Shown here: positions 23,001 to 31,959 of the stretch, piece after piece
How the letters are laid out: each line of letters starts with the position of its first letter
How positions within the stretch are numbered: position 1 is the stretch's first letter
Notes under the pieces: model-generated
Databases searched by the model: none
The model's input: the letters and a program-made list of their open reading frames with translations, nothing else
Told to the model about the DNA's origin: nothing
Position numbers and translations under genes: made by a program
Assembly: GCF_020497125.1 (NCBI RefSeq)
Contig: NW_025422903.1
Location: forward strand, 1-64,000
Origin: Mauremys mutica
Lineage: Eukaryota > Chordata > Testudines > Geoemydidae
Length of the DNA stretch: 64,000 nucleotides
Direction of reading: 5' to 3'

Positions 23001-26000
23001 GCCGTTCTGTGTGGCTGTTCCCGGGCTGCCCCCCCCCAGAGGTGGCTGCATCTCGGCACTGAGTGAGCTGCCCAGGGCGCTGTTCTGTGCGGCTGTTCCT
23101 GGGCTGCCCCGCCCCAGAGGTGGCTGCATCTCGGCACTGAGTGAGCTGCCCAGGGCGCTGTTCTGTGCGGCTGTTCCCAGGCTGCCCCGCCCCAGAGGTG
23201 GCTGCATGTCGGCACTGAGTGAGCTGCCCAGGGCGCCGTTCTGTGCGGCTGTTCCTCGGTCCCCACGGCCTATTCGTTTTCTCCAAGTCACTTCTGTTGC
23301 TCTGGAAGGAGAGCGAAGCCCCCCTGAGCCAGCTGCCCCCCTGCCATGGGGCAATTTGGGGCCGGCGCCCCCTACAGGGGAAAGGCCCCGTGTCCTGTTC
23401 CCTGCACCCTGGAATTGTCCCCGTCCCGCAGCTCCTCAAGGTCTGCCAGGCGCTTCCCCTCCCGCTCCCTGCAGCCGGGGTCACCTTGGCCCAGAGGCGG
23501 CTTCGGGAATCCAGCCAGCCTGGCTCAGGCCTGGCGCTGCGGCCCCCGCGAAGTGGGGTGGGAGCAGCTCCCTGGAACATGGGGCAGCCCCGGGAGTGGG
23601 GCGCTGGGGGGCTGGGCCCTCTCCCCTGGCGGGCAGGGCCGGGCGCTGGCGGGTGCTGTACTGGGGGGTGGGGGACTTGGCTAGCCCAGCGTTTGCCCGG
23701 GGCCCCCAAGTTAGATCATCTCCATCTGTCCTCCGCAGGGGGCAGGGCTGCACCCTCCGCTCTCAGCCCCGGGCTCAGGCCAGCGTTCGCCTAGCCATGC
23801 CCGCGAGGAGACGCAGCCACCTCTGGGGCGGGGAGCCGGGGAGCCGCCGCACACAACGGCACCCGGGACAGCCCCAGGGGCGGAGATGCAGCCACCTCTG
23901 GGGTGGGGAGCCGGGGAGCCGCCGCACACAACGGCACCCGGGACAGCCCCCAGCGCGGAGACGCAGCCACCTCTGGGGTGGGGAGCCGGGGAGCCGCCGC
24001 ACACAACGGCACCCGGGACAGCCCCCGGCGCGGAGACGCAGCCACCTCTGGGGTGGGGAGCCGGGGAGCCGCCGCACACAACGGCACCCGGGACAGCCCC
24101 CGGCGCGGAGACGCAGCCACCTCTGGGGTGGGGAGCCGCCGCACACAACGGCACCCGGGACAGCCCCCAGCGCGGAGACGCAGCCACCTCTGGGGTGGGG
24201 AGCCGGGGAGCCGCCGCACACAACGGCACCCGGGACAGCCCCCGGCGCGGAGACGCAGCCACCTCTGGGGTGGGGAGCCGGGGAGCCGCCGCACACAACG
24301 GCACCCGGGACAGCCCCCGGCGCGGAGACGCAGCCACCTCTGGGGTGGGGAGCCGCCGCACACAACGGCACCCGGGACAGCCCCTGGCGCGGAGACGCAG
24401 CCATCTCTGGGGTGGGGAGCCGGGGAGCCGCCGCACACAACGGCACCCGGGACAGCCCCCGGTGCGGAGACGCAGCCACCTCTGGGGTGGGGAGCCGGGG
24501 AGCCGCCGCACACAACAGACCCCGGCGTGGAGACGCAGCCATCTCTGGGGCGGGCGGGGAGCCGGGGGTGCGGGCGGCGCTGGCGCTCAGCGCCAGGTAT
24601 AAATAGCTGCTGTGCGGGGTCGTGTTCCCCTTGGCTCGGCAGCCGCCAGCTCCGGCCCTGAATGTTTAATGAGGGCTAAAAATACCTCCCCAGCTTCCCT
24701 TCCTCTGTCATTGTCCTGCCCTGGGCGGGGGGGACCCAGGAGTCCTGGCTCCCGCCCCTCCTCCCCGCTCTAACCCACCAGCCCCCACTCCCCTCCCAGA
24801 GCCAGGAGAGAACCCAGGTGTCCTGGCTCCCAGCCCCAAACACTGAAGAATGGTTAGAGCGGGCGGGGGGGAGGGCTGGGAGCCAGGACTCCTGGGTTCT
24901 CTCCTGGCTCTGGGAAGGGAGTGGGGGCTGGTGGTCAGAGGAGGTAGTTAGGCTGGCAGGGGGAGGGGCAGGACTCCTGGGTTCGTTCTTTCTGGCTCAC
25001 TCCCCCCCTGCCTAGGGGTGGGTCCCCATCTGTTCCGAGCTGCTTGCCTGGGGCCAGCTGCCTCCTGTGTGTTGTGGGGACTCGCAGCCGGCTGAGCCCT
25101 GGGTGCGTTCTGGGGGCTCGCTGGGTGGGGTGCGTTGCGGGGGCCGCCTGGCGGCCGGCTGACCCCCGGGGGCATTGCGGGGGCTCGCTGGGGGCTCGTG
25201 GCCGGCTGACCCCCGGGGGCGTTGCGGGGGCTCGCTGGGGGCTCGTGGCCGGCTGACCCCCGGGGGCGTTGCGGGGGCTCGCTGGGGACTCGTGGCCGGC
25301 TGACCCCCGGGGGCGTTGCGGGGGCTCGCTAGGGAGGGCTGACCCCCGGGGGCGTTGCGGGGGCTCGCTGGGGGCTCGTGGCCGGCTGACCCCCGGGGGC
25401 GTTGCGGGGGCTCGCTAGGGAGGGCTGACCCCCGGGGGCGTTGCGGGGGCTCGCTAGGGAGGGCTGACCCCCGGGGGCGTTGCGGGGGCTCGCTAGGGAG
25501 GGCTGACCCGCGGGGGCGTTGCGGGGGCCCGGTAGGGCGGGCTGCCCCCCGGGGGCGTTGCGGGGGCTCGCTGGGGGCTCGTGGCCGGCTGACCCCCGGG
25601 GGCGTTGCGGGGGCTCGCTGGGGGCTCGTGGCCGGCTGACCCCCGGGGGCGTTGCGGGGGCTCGCTGGGGGCTCGTGGCCGGCTGACCCCCGGGGGCGTT
25701 GCGGGGGCTCGCTGGGGAGGGCTGACCCCCGGGGGCGTTGCGGGGGCTCGCTGGGGAGGGCTGACCCCCGGGGGCGTTGCGGGGGCTCGCTGGGGAGGGC
25801 TGACCCCCGGGGGCGTTGCGGGGGCTGGCTGGGGAGGGCTGACCCCCGGGGGCGTTGCGGGGGCTGGCTGGGGAGGGCTGACCCCCGGGGGCGTTGCGGG
25901 GGTCCGCTGGGGAGGGCTGACCCCCGGGGGCGTTGCGGGGGCTGGCTGGGGAGGGCTGACCCGCGGGGGCGTTGCGGGGGCTCGCTGGGGACTCGTGGCC

Positions 26001-28308
26001 GGCTGACCCCCGGGGGCGTTGCGGGGGCTCGCTGGGGAGGGCTGACCCCCGGGGGCGTTGCGGGGGCTCGCTGGGGAGGGCTGACCCGCGGGGGCGTTGC
26101 GGGGGCTGGCTAGGGAGGGCTGACCCCCGGGGGCGTTGCGGGGGCTGGCTAGGGAGGGCTGACCCCCGGGGGCGTTGCGGGGGCTGGCTAGGGAGGGCTG
26201 ACCCCCGGGGGCGTTGCGGGGGCTCGCTGGGGGCTCGTGGCCGGCTGACCCCCGGGGGCGTTGCGGGGGCTCGCTGGGGGCTCGTGCCCGGCTGACCCCC
26301 GGGGGCGTTGCGGGGGCTCGCTGGGGACTCGTGGCCGGCTGACCCCCGGGGGCGTTGCGGGGGCTCGCTAGGGAGGGCTGACCCCCGGGGGCGTTGCGGG
26401 GGCTCGCTGGGGGCTCGTGGCCGGCTGACCCCGGGGGCGTTGCGGGGGCTCGCTAGGGAGGGCTGACCCCCGGGGGCGTTGCGGGGGCTCGCTAGGGAGG
26501 GCTGACCCCCGGGGGCGTTGCGGGGGCTCGCTGGGGCCCCGGGGCCGGCTGACCCCCGGGGGCGTTGCGGGGGCTCGCTAGGGAGGGCTGACCCCCGGGG
26601 GCGTTGCGGGGGCTCGCTAGGGAGGGCTGACCCCCGGGGGCGTTGCGGGGGCTCGCTAGGGAGGGCTGACCCGCGGGGGCGTTGCGGGGGCTCGCTAGGG
26701 AGGGCTGACCCCCGGGGGCGTTGCGGGGGCTCGCTGGGGGCTCGTGGCCGGCTGACCCCCGGGGGCGTTGCGGGGGCTCGCTGGGGGCTCGTGGCCGGCT
26801 GACCCCCGGGGGCGTTGCGGGGGCTCGCTGGGGGCTCGTGGCCGGCTGACCCCCGGGGGCGTTGCGGGGGCTCGCTAGGGAGGGCTGACCCCCGGGGGCG
26901 TTGCGGGGGCTCGCTGGGGGCTCGTGGCCGGCTGACCCCCGGGGGCGTTGCGGGGGCTCGCTGGGGAGGGCTGACCCCCGGGGGCGTTGCGGGGGCTCGC
27001 TGGGGGCTCGTGGCCGGCTGACCCCCGGGGGCGTTGCGGGGGCTCGCTGGGGGCTCGTGGCCGGCTGACCCCCGGGGGCGTTGCGGGGGCTCGCTAGGGA
27101 GGGCTGACCCCCGGGGGCGTTGCGGGGGCTCGGTGGGGGCTCGTGGCCGGCTGACCCCCGGGGGCGTTGCGGGGGCTCGCTGGGGAGGGCTGACCCCGGG
27201 GGCGTTGCGGGGGCGCGCTGGGGAGGGCTGACCCCCGGGGGCGTTGCGGGGGCTCGCTGGGGAGGGCTGACCCCGGGGGCGTTGCGGGGGCTGGCTGGGG
27301 AGGGCTGACCCCCGGGGGCGTTGCGGGGGCTCGCTGGGGAGGGCTGACCCCCGGGGGCGTTGCGGGGGCTGGCTGGGGAGGGCTGACCCGCGGGGGCGTT
27401 GCGGGGGCTCGCTGGGGACTCGTGGCCGGCTGACCCCCGGGGGCGTTGCGGGGGCTCGCTGGGGAGGGCTGACCCCCGGGGGCGTTGCGGGGGCTGGCTG
27501 GGGAGGGCTGACCCGCGGGGGCGTTGCGGGGGCTGGCTAGGGAGGGCTGACCCCCGGGGGCGTTGCGGGGGCTGGCTAGGGTGGGCAGACCCGCGGGGGC
27601 GTTGCGGGGGCTGGCTGGGCCGGGCTGACCCCCGGGGGCGTTGCGGGGGCTGGCTAGGGAGGGCTGACCCGCGGGGGCGTTGCGGGGGCTGGCGAGGCAG
27701 GGCTGACCCCCGGGGGCGTTGCGGGGGCTGGCTAGGGAGGGCTGACCCGCGGGGGCTCGCTGGGGAGGGCTGACCCCCGGGGGCGTTGCGGGGGCTCGCT
27801 GGGGGCTCGCTGGGGAGGGCTGACCCCCGGGGGCGTTGCGGGGGCTCGCTGGGGGCTCGCTGGGGAGGGCTGACCCCCGGGGGTGTTGCGGGGGCTGGCT
27901 GGGGAGGGCTGACCCCCGGGGGGCGTTGCGGGGGCTGCCTGGCGGCCGGCTGACCCCCCCGTCCCCCCAGACGTCTCGGCCCCCCACGGGCCCCTGGAGC
28001 GCGGCGGCCTGGGCAGCGTCCTGCGGGACCTGGTGAAGCCGGGCGACGAGAACCTGCGGGAGATGAACAAGAAGCTGCAGAACATGCTGGAGGAGCAGCT
28101 CACCAAGAACATGCACCTGCAGAAGGTGAGGGGCGGGGCCGGGGGCGGGGCCTGGGCGGGGGCACTCGGACTCCTGGGTTCTCTGCCCCTCACCCCCCTC
28201 TCTCGTCTCTTGCAGCACCTGGAGGTCCTGTCCCAGGAGATCGTGCGGCTGAGCAAGGAGTGCGCCCCCCTCCCCCCGCCCGCCCCCCCCGGCGCCGACC
28301 CCCCCTGA
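8006..28308 (+). CDS. GRIPAP1: GRIPAP1 (GRASP-1), GRIP1-associated recycling-endosome coiled-coil protein, complete
   Basis: There are 26 coding exons: 8006-8047, 8654-8720, 9346-9407, 9736-9762, 10928-11035, 11242-11392, 11694-11881, 11963-12010, 12102-12133, 12577-12624, 13541-13640, 13814-13891, 14715-14807, 16019-16153, 16555-16650, 17132-17344, 17676-17789, 17931-18008, 19347-19442, 19526-19582, 19828-19927, 21790-21917, 22168-22284, 22369-22462, 27971-28125 and 28216-28308. All have AG/GT borders and phases join to 839 residues plus stop. The protein opens [20 protein letters not shown] and is almost all heptad-like coiled coil. Landmarks are [50 protein letters not shown], the Ser-rich [34 protein letters not shown] and [23 protein letters not shown]-1 is a Rab4 effector that binds GRIP1 and couples recycling endosomes to AMPA-receptor traffic. 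The tail [18 protein letters not shown] is proline-rich and differs from the human end. Exon borders are manual calls. Confidence 0.94.
8050..8640 (-). repeat. C-rich minisatellite in GRIPAP1 intron 1
   Basis: About eleven units of roughly 50-57 bp contain GAGAACCCAGGCGTCCGGGC and CCGCTCTGACCCC. The shared GAGAACCCAGG core suggests a shortened derivative of inverse family B. The array fills nearly all of intron 1. Confidence 0.88.
8805..9135 (+). repeat. Minisatellite in GRIPAP1 intron 2
   Basis: About four units of roughly 85-95 bp contain GAGCCAGCCAGTCCC, GAGCCGGCGCCCCCCAGAG and GGCCAGGCCCCTGCCCCAT. Confidence 0.85.
9545..9662 (-). repeat. Family A fragments in GRIPAP1 intron 3
   Basis: Two diverged partial copies carry GCTGAGATGCGACCACCTCT and GCGATGCAGCCGCCTC. 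They sit between exons 9346-9407 and 9736-9762. Confidence 0.65.
9905..10110 (-). repeat. MIR-like CORE-SINE with two extra head units, inverse
   Basis: CAGGGAAACTGAGGCACAG, then TTAAGTGAGCCACCTGGGAG, match the reverse complement of the MIR core. GAGAACCCAGGAGTCCTGG head units follow, repeated twice. This copy links the family B arrays to a MIR-like element because head and core are contiguous here. Confidence 0.7.
10262..10920 (+). repeat. G-rich minisatellite in GRIPAP1 intron 4
   Basis: About 13 units of roughly 50 bp contain CACAGCCGGTGTCCGGGCTG and CTCTGTGCCCGGGGGG. The array ends at the polypyrimidine tract of exon 10928-11035. Confidence 0.9.
11393..11690 (+). other. GRIPAP1 intron 6, G-rich, no other feature
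   Basis: This G-rich irregular sequence holds no gene signal. Intron 5 (11036-11241) is similarly G-rich. Confidence 0.6.
12134..12500 (+). repeat. Family B array in GRIPAP1 intron 9
   Basis: About five units read GGACGCCTGGGTTCTCTCCC and GGTGGTTAGAGCGGGAGGGG. The array begins right at the donor of exon 12102-12133. Confidence 0.88.
12735..13040 (+). repeat. C-rich minisatellite in GRIPAP1 intron 10
   Basis: About six units contain GGCCCGGCCCCCCGAAC, alternating with CACGCACCTCGCACGG and CCACCTGCAGG links. Confidence 0.85.
13105..13502 (+). repeat. Family B array in GRIPAP1 intron 10
   Basis: About five units of roughly 75 bp (CCTGGGTTCTCTCCCGGCTC) run up to the acceptor region of exon 13541-13640. 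Confidence 0.88.
13985..14500 (+). other. CpG-rich unique island within GRIPAP1 intron 12
   Basis: This stretch differs from the surrounding repeats. It is CpG-dense with T runs (CGGTTTTTTTCCGTTGCG), and it holds a near-perfect 21-bp tandem of GCGTGTGGCGGGGCGCGG at about 14307-14375. No exon of GRIPAP1 is missing here. It may be an intragenic CpG island. Confidence 0.45.
14812..15275 (+). repeat. Minisatellite in GRIPAP1 intron 13
   Basis: About eight units of roughly 53 bp contain GGGGGCGTCTCCCCCGGCAG and GGCACCATGGGGCAG. Several copies are identical. Confidence 0.9.
15380..15465 (+). repeat. Family A copy in GRIPAP1 intron 13
   Basis: GGCTGCATCTCGGTGCCAGG, GTTATATGCAGCTGTTCCCC and CCCCAGAGGCAGCTGCATCT are the hallmarks of this family. 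Confidence 0.7.
15730..16000 (+). repeat. GTAGTTCCCCAGGCC-type tandem repeat
   Basis: About five irregular units of 50-65 bp contain GGTAGTTCCCCAGGCC followed by GCGGGGTGGGGG-type links. They lie just upstream of the exon 16019-16153 acceptor. Confidence 0.8.
16680..17125 (+). repeat. Minisatellite in GRIPAP1 intron 15
   Basis: Units contain GGGGACACTGGGGGGCCGG, TCTCGGGGGGCTCAGGC and CGTGGGGCTCAGCGG, with variable spacing. The array ends at the acceptor of exon 17132-17344. Confidence 0.88.
17405..17580 (+). repeat. Family A, two copies in GRIPAP1 intron 16
   Basis: Two tandem copies read GTTATGTGTGGCTGTTCCCC, AGCTGCTCCGCCCCAGAGCT and GGCTGCGTCTCAGC. Confidence 0.82.
18030..19305 (+). repeat. 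62-bp minisatellite, internally deleted family A derivative
   Basis: About 20 tandem units contain GGCGTCTCCGAGCCAGGGAG, CCTCCCGCTGGGGTGTTACA and CGCGGCGGTTCCC. The order matches family A (GTTATGTGTGGCGGTTCCCC...GGCTGCATCTC...GGCGAGCC) but lacks the AGCTGCCCCGCCCCAGAG segment. The array fills intron 18 of GRIPAP1. Its apparent open frames are repeat artefacts. Confidence 0.9.
20045..20108 (-). repeat. Family A single copy
   Basis: ACTGAGATGCGGCCACCTCT then GGGGAACAGCCGCACA, in GRIPAP1 intron 21. Confidence 0.75.
20340..20520. other. AT-richer unique island in GRIPAP1 intron 21
   Basis: It contains ATCAAATATTAACGCC, GGACTATTAAATACGG and GCATGAAATATTAATTCCC in a GC-rich repeat desert. No repeat family is recognised. 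It is a candidate conserved noncoding element, not proven. Confidence 0.35.
20583..21078 (+). repeat. Family B array, near-identical 75-bp units
   Basis: About 6.5 head-to-tail units (GGACTCCTGGGTTCCCTCCC, then GGGGGCTGGTGGTGAGAGCA) differ by only one or two bases. This is the most homogeneous B array in the window. Confidence 0.92.
21585..21645 (+). repeat. Family A single copy
   Basis: TGTGTGGCTGTTCCCCAGCT, CAGAGCTGGCTGCATCTCAG and CACCGGGC, in GRIPAP1 intron 21. Confidence 0.75.
22905..23260 (+). repeat. Family A array in GRIPAP1 intron 24
   Basis: About four to five units carry CGCCGTTCTGTGCGGCTGTT, CCCCAGAGGTGGCTGCAT and CGGCACTGAGTGAGC. Orientation is opposite to the array at 23805-24560 in the same intron. 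Confidence 0.88.
23805..24560 (-). repeat. Family A array, inverse, GRIPAP1 intron 24
   Basis: About eleven units of 55-75 bp carry GGAGACGCAGCCACCTCTGG, GGGAGCCGCCGCACACAACG and GCACCCGGGACAGCCCC. Some units lack an 11-bp GGGGAGCCGGG-type segment. Confidence 0.9.
24598..24685 (+). promoter_or_regulatory. TATAAATA plus MEF2-like site inside GRIPAP1 intron 24
   Basis: GGTATAAATAGCTGC (TATAAATA 24598-24605) is followed 70 bp later by GGCTAAAAATACC (24674-24686), a MEF2-like word. It sits just after the family A array. It may be an internal promoter or a chance match. Confidence 0.3.
24735..24995. repeat. Family B copies in both orientations
   Basis: Inverse copies lie at 24735-24835 (CCCAGGAGTCCTGGC) and forward copies at 24850-24990 (GGACTCCTGGGTTCTCTCC). 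They are separated by a few bases, making a short inverted arrangement. Confidence 0.8.
25090..27955 (+). repeat. 2.9-kb minisatellite in GRIPAP1 intron 24
   Basis: About 70 units of two length classes, 39 bp and 47 bp, share GGCTGACCCCCGGGGGCGTT and GCGGGGGCTCGCT. The longer class adds CTCGTGGC. The array ends against the acceptor of exon 27971-28125. The final unit GGCCGGCTGACCCCCCC reads into GTCCCCCCAG, so the array seems built from the 3' splice-site region. Confidence 0.92.
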
Positions 28309-29500
28309 CAGCCCCTGTGCTGGGGGCGGGGCTGGGGGCGGGGCCTGCCTCTTCCCAGGGCCCCCCATGCTCCTGCTTCAACCGCTCCCCCCCCCCCCCC
28401 GGTTCCCTCCGGGGACATTACGTGGGGGGTGGGAACTATAACCCCTCGGCGACCCCTCCTCCCCAGCCCTGCCCCAGCCCCTCCCATCCCATCCCATCCC
28501 ATCCCCCCCAGATCTGCCCCCCTGCTCTGCTAATGGGTAATTACCCACCCCCCCCCTCAGGTAATGGGTAATTATTCCCCCCTGTGCTCTGCCCTGTCTG
28601 CCCCCCCTCCTGGGGCACCCCTGTGGCCCCCCCCAGCTCTGGTAATGGGTGATTATCCCCCCCAAGTCTGTCCCCAGCCCTCCCCCTCCCAGGGGGGAAC
28701 CTGCCCCCCGAGCTCTGCCCCCCAGCTCCGGTAATGGGTAATTATCTCCTCTGCCCGTAGCCCCTCCCAGCTGGCAGGGGGCGCTGCCCCCCGGGCTCCC
28801 TTCCCCCCACATCGCTGCCCCCCCCACCCCCTACTCTGCATCCCTGCCCCCACCTTCTCCCCCCCCTCCTCAGCTCCCCCCCACGCTCCCCCCCACGCTC
28901 CCCCCCCCCTCAGCCTTCACCCCCTGCTGGAGGGATTTGGGGGGTGGGTAACTGGCGCTTTAAGAAGCAGGGGAAAGAGGTGAGATTTCGTGGTGCTGCC
29001 TCCACTGGCGGGAGGGGGAACTGCAGCCCAATTCCCCAGGGGCCTTGGGAGGGGAAAGGGGGGGGGGGTGCAGTCGGGCGTGAGGACGCTGGTTGGGCTG
29101 GGCTGGGGGGGGGCTCCGGCAGGGCGGGGGGGTCTGTGGTGTGGGAGGGAGGGACGCTGGCAGGCCCAGGCTGGCAGGGGGCTGCGGGTCGGGAGTGAGG
29201 GGCACCTATTCATCTCTTTGAGGTTCCCACCTCCCCCCCTGGGATATTGGCTCCTTTACCCATCATGCTCTGCTTCTGGCTTGCTCTGACCCCCCCCAGT
29301 GCCCCCGCATGTCTCCAATACCCCCCCCCCGGTGCACAGGGGGGAGGGGTCTCTGTCTGTCTGTCCCGGGGGGGGGGCTGTAGGATATTCTGACTGCACT
29401 TTCCTGGCCCCCCCCCCCGACTCGGGGGGGCATTTAATGTGTTGGTGACGTGAACCGCGGTTAATTACGGAGACAATAAAGACGTGGATGCTGCAGGGCC
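28309..29500 (+). other. GRIPAP1: GRIPAP1 3' UTR
   Basis: The stop TGA is at 28306-28308. The segment runs to shortly after AATAAA at 29475-29480. It is C-rich and includes four copies of TAATGGGTAATTA or TAATGGGTGATTA, plus one family C fragment near 29165-29210. The 3' end is inferred. Confidence 0.7.
29475..29480 (+). terminator. GRIPAP1 poly(A) signal AATAAA
   Basis: A canonical AATAAA lies in GGAGACAATAAAGACGTGG, about 1.17 kb after the GRIPAP1 stop. No better signal was seen between the stop and this point. Confidence 0.75.
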
Positions 29501-29514
29501 CGTGCGGCTGCCGT

Positions 29515-29715
29515 CAGGGTGGGCCGGGCAGGGGCCGCTCCCCCTGGCAGTGCTGGGGGGCGCCATGGGGCAGGGGCCTGGGGGGGAGGGATCAGTGGGG
29601 GCCGCTCTCCCCTGGCAGTGCTGGGGGGCAGGGGCCTGGGGGGGAATGGGTGGGGGCCGCTCTCCCCTGGCAGGGCCATGCGGCAGGGGCCTGGGGGGGT
29701 CTGTTGGGGGGGCGC
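29515..29715 (+). repeat. Minisatellite after the GRIPAP1 3' end
   Basis: About four irregular units contain CCGCTCTCCCCTGGCAG, TGCTGGGGGG and CAGGGGCCTGGGGGG. Confidence 0.75.
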
Positions 29716-30590
29716 TAGGCGGGTGGGGGGATCAGTGGGGGACTGTCACACACACAGCTGGTGCCCACACCCGGCCCCGTGGGGGGAGCCCCCTTCAGAG
29801 CGGCAGCCGTTCTCAGGGGGCCACTTGCTCTCGGGGTCCCCTCCACCTCCTGGAGCCGCATCTCTCTGAGCCTCAGCACGTCTGGCTCTGCCGTGGGCCC
29901 CCCAGGAGTCCCCTCGCTCTGGGCCCTGGGGCTGCACCCCCAAGGGGATAATCCCCCCCCAGCCCCCCGTTCTCTGGCCCCCAGCGACTCTCCGCCAGCG
30001 TCACCCAGGAGGTTTATCCAGCGTCTGACCCCGGCCTGGCCTCCCTCAGCCCAGCACGTCCCAGTCCCCCTGCAGCCAGGGGGGCTCTGCCTGCTCCCCC
30101 TCTCCAGCCCCGACCCCCCCCCTGCTCCCAGCCGGGCCTCCGATACCCCAGGCCCCCTCTGGCCCCTCGGGCTGGAGCCGGCCGGGCAGGTCCCCGGGCC
30201 CCTCTCCCCGCAGCCCATTGTCCCCCACTGGCCAGAACCGGCTGCGGCTCCTGAGCGGGGTCACCAGGTCACCAGTGACTGGGGTCTCCATCCTCCAGGC
30301 CATCGGCCGGGGTCCCAACTTCCCTCCCCCCCTCGTTAAACCAGCAACCCCCAGGGACACTGAGTCCCACCCCCCCCCCCCCGCGTCTGGAACCCCCTGG
30401 AACACACAGAAAAACCAAGAAACCCCCCCCCACACTTCGTCACAGGGACATTGGGGGGCTGGGGGCACCATGGGGTGGGAAATGCCCTAATCTCATTTGT
30501 CCTTAAACTCCTCCAGTGGGTGCCCCAAAGCTCCCGTCAGGGCAGGAACCCAGGCGTCCGGGTTAATTCCCCCTGGGGCAATTTCAGGTT
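29716..30590. other. Intergenic sequence, no gene seen
   Basis: This is C-rich unique-looking sequence between GRIPAP1 and KCND1. Open frames here have no recognisable similarity or exon structure. Confidence 0.5.
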
Positions 30591-30594
30591 CTCC

Positions 30595-30870
30595 CGCCCC
30601 GCCCCAGAGCTGGCTGCATCTCAGTGCCAGGCGAGCTGTCCCTGCAGGGTGTTATATGCGGCTGGTCCCCAGCCGCCCCGCCCCAGAGCTGGCTGCATCT
30701 CAGTGCCAGGCGAGCCGTCCCCGCAGGGTGTTACATGCGGCTGGTCCCCAGCCGCCCCGCCCCAGAGCTGGCTGCATCTCAGTGCCAGGCGAGCCGTCCC
30801 CGCAGGGTGTTACATGCGGCTGGTCCCCAGCCGCCCCGCCCCAGAGCTGGCTGCATCTCGGCGTTGGCAG
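30595..30870 (+). repeat. Family A array, four copies
   Basis: Copies of about 75 bp contain CAGAGCTGGCTGCATCTCAG, GCCAGGCGAGCCGTCCCC and GTTACATGCGGCTGGTCCCC. Confidence 0.9.
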
Positions 30871-31084
30871 GTGGGGGGAGGGAGCTGAGGCCGCGTTGTC
30901 GGATGCCGGCAGGGGCTGGCATCAAAGTGCTGCCTGGAAGGGATTCCCCCCCCCCCCGGGCACTCCCAGGGGCTTTCTACTGGGGAAGGAAAACAATGAA
31001 ATATTAATATCTGGGCTGATGACATCATCCATGCCCCCCCCCCAGCTGTATGGGGTAGGGCCCCGGCTCCCCCCTAAAAAAAAC

Positions 31085-31905
31085 CTCCCAGTGCCCCTCA
31101 CTCCCGACCCGCAGCCCCTGCCCCCCCAGCCCTGCCGGTGCCCCTCACTCCCGACCCGCAGCCCCTGCCCCCCCCAGCTCTCCCGGTGCCCCTCACTCCC
31201 GACCTGCAGCTCCCTGCCCCCCCAGCCCTGCCAGTGCCCCTCACTCCCGACCCACAGCCCCTGCCCCCCCAGCCCTGCCGGTGCCCCTCACTCCCGACCC
31301 ACAGCCCCTGCCCCCCCCAGCTCTGCCGGTGCCCCTCACTCCCGACCCACAGCCCCTGCCCCCCCCAGCCCTGCCGGTGCCCCTCACTCCTGACCCGCAG
31401 CCCCTGCCCCCCCAGCCCTGCCGGTGCCCCTCACTCCCGACCCGCAGCCCCTGCCCCCCCAGCCCTGCCGGTGCCCCTCACTCCCGACCCGCAGCCCCTG
31501 CCCCCCCAGCCCTGCCGGTGCCCCTCACTCCCGACCCGCAGCCCCTGCCCCCCCCCGAGCCCTGCCGGTGCCCCTCACTCCCGACCCGCAGCCCCTGCCG
31601 CCCGCCAGCTCTGCCGGTTCCCCTCACTCCCGACCTGCATCTCCCTGCCCCCCCAGCCCTGCCAGTGCCCCTCACTCCCGACCCCCAGCCCCTGCCCCCC
31701 CCGCCCTGCCGGTGCCCCTCACTCCCGACCCGCAGCCCCTTCCTCCCCAGCCCTGCCGGTGCCCCTCACTCCCGACCCACAGCCCCTGCCCCCCCCAGCT
31801 CTGCCGGTGCCCCTCACTCCTGACCCGCAGCCCCTGCCCCCCCCCCAGCCCTGCCGGTGCCCCTCACTCCCGACCCGCAGCCCCTGCTCGCCCAGCCCTG
31901 TCCTC
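31085..31905 (+). repeat. Family C array, about 17 units of roughly 47 bp
   Basis: Units contain GTGCCCCTCACTCCCGACC, GCAGCCCCTGCCCCCCCAG and CCCTGCCG. Confidence 0.92.
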
Positions 31906-31959
31906 TCGCCCACCCCCCCCGTCTTCCCCCTCCCTTATTTAAACTAATTTTTTTTGTCA

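Noticed and set aside
22270..24606. A 778-codon plus-strand frame
   Set aside because: It begins inside a GRIPAP1 exon and runs through intronic family A arrays. Repeat periodicity explains the lack of stops.
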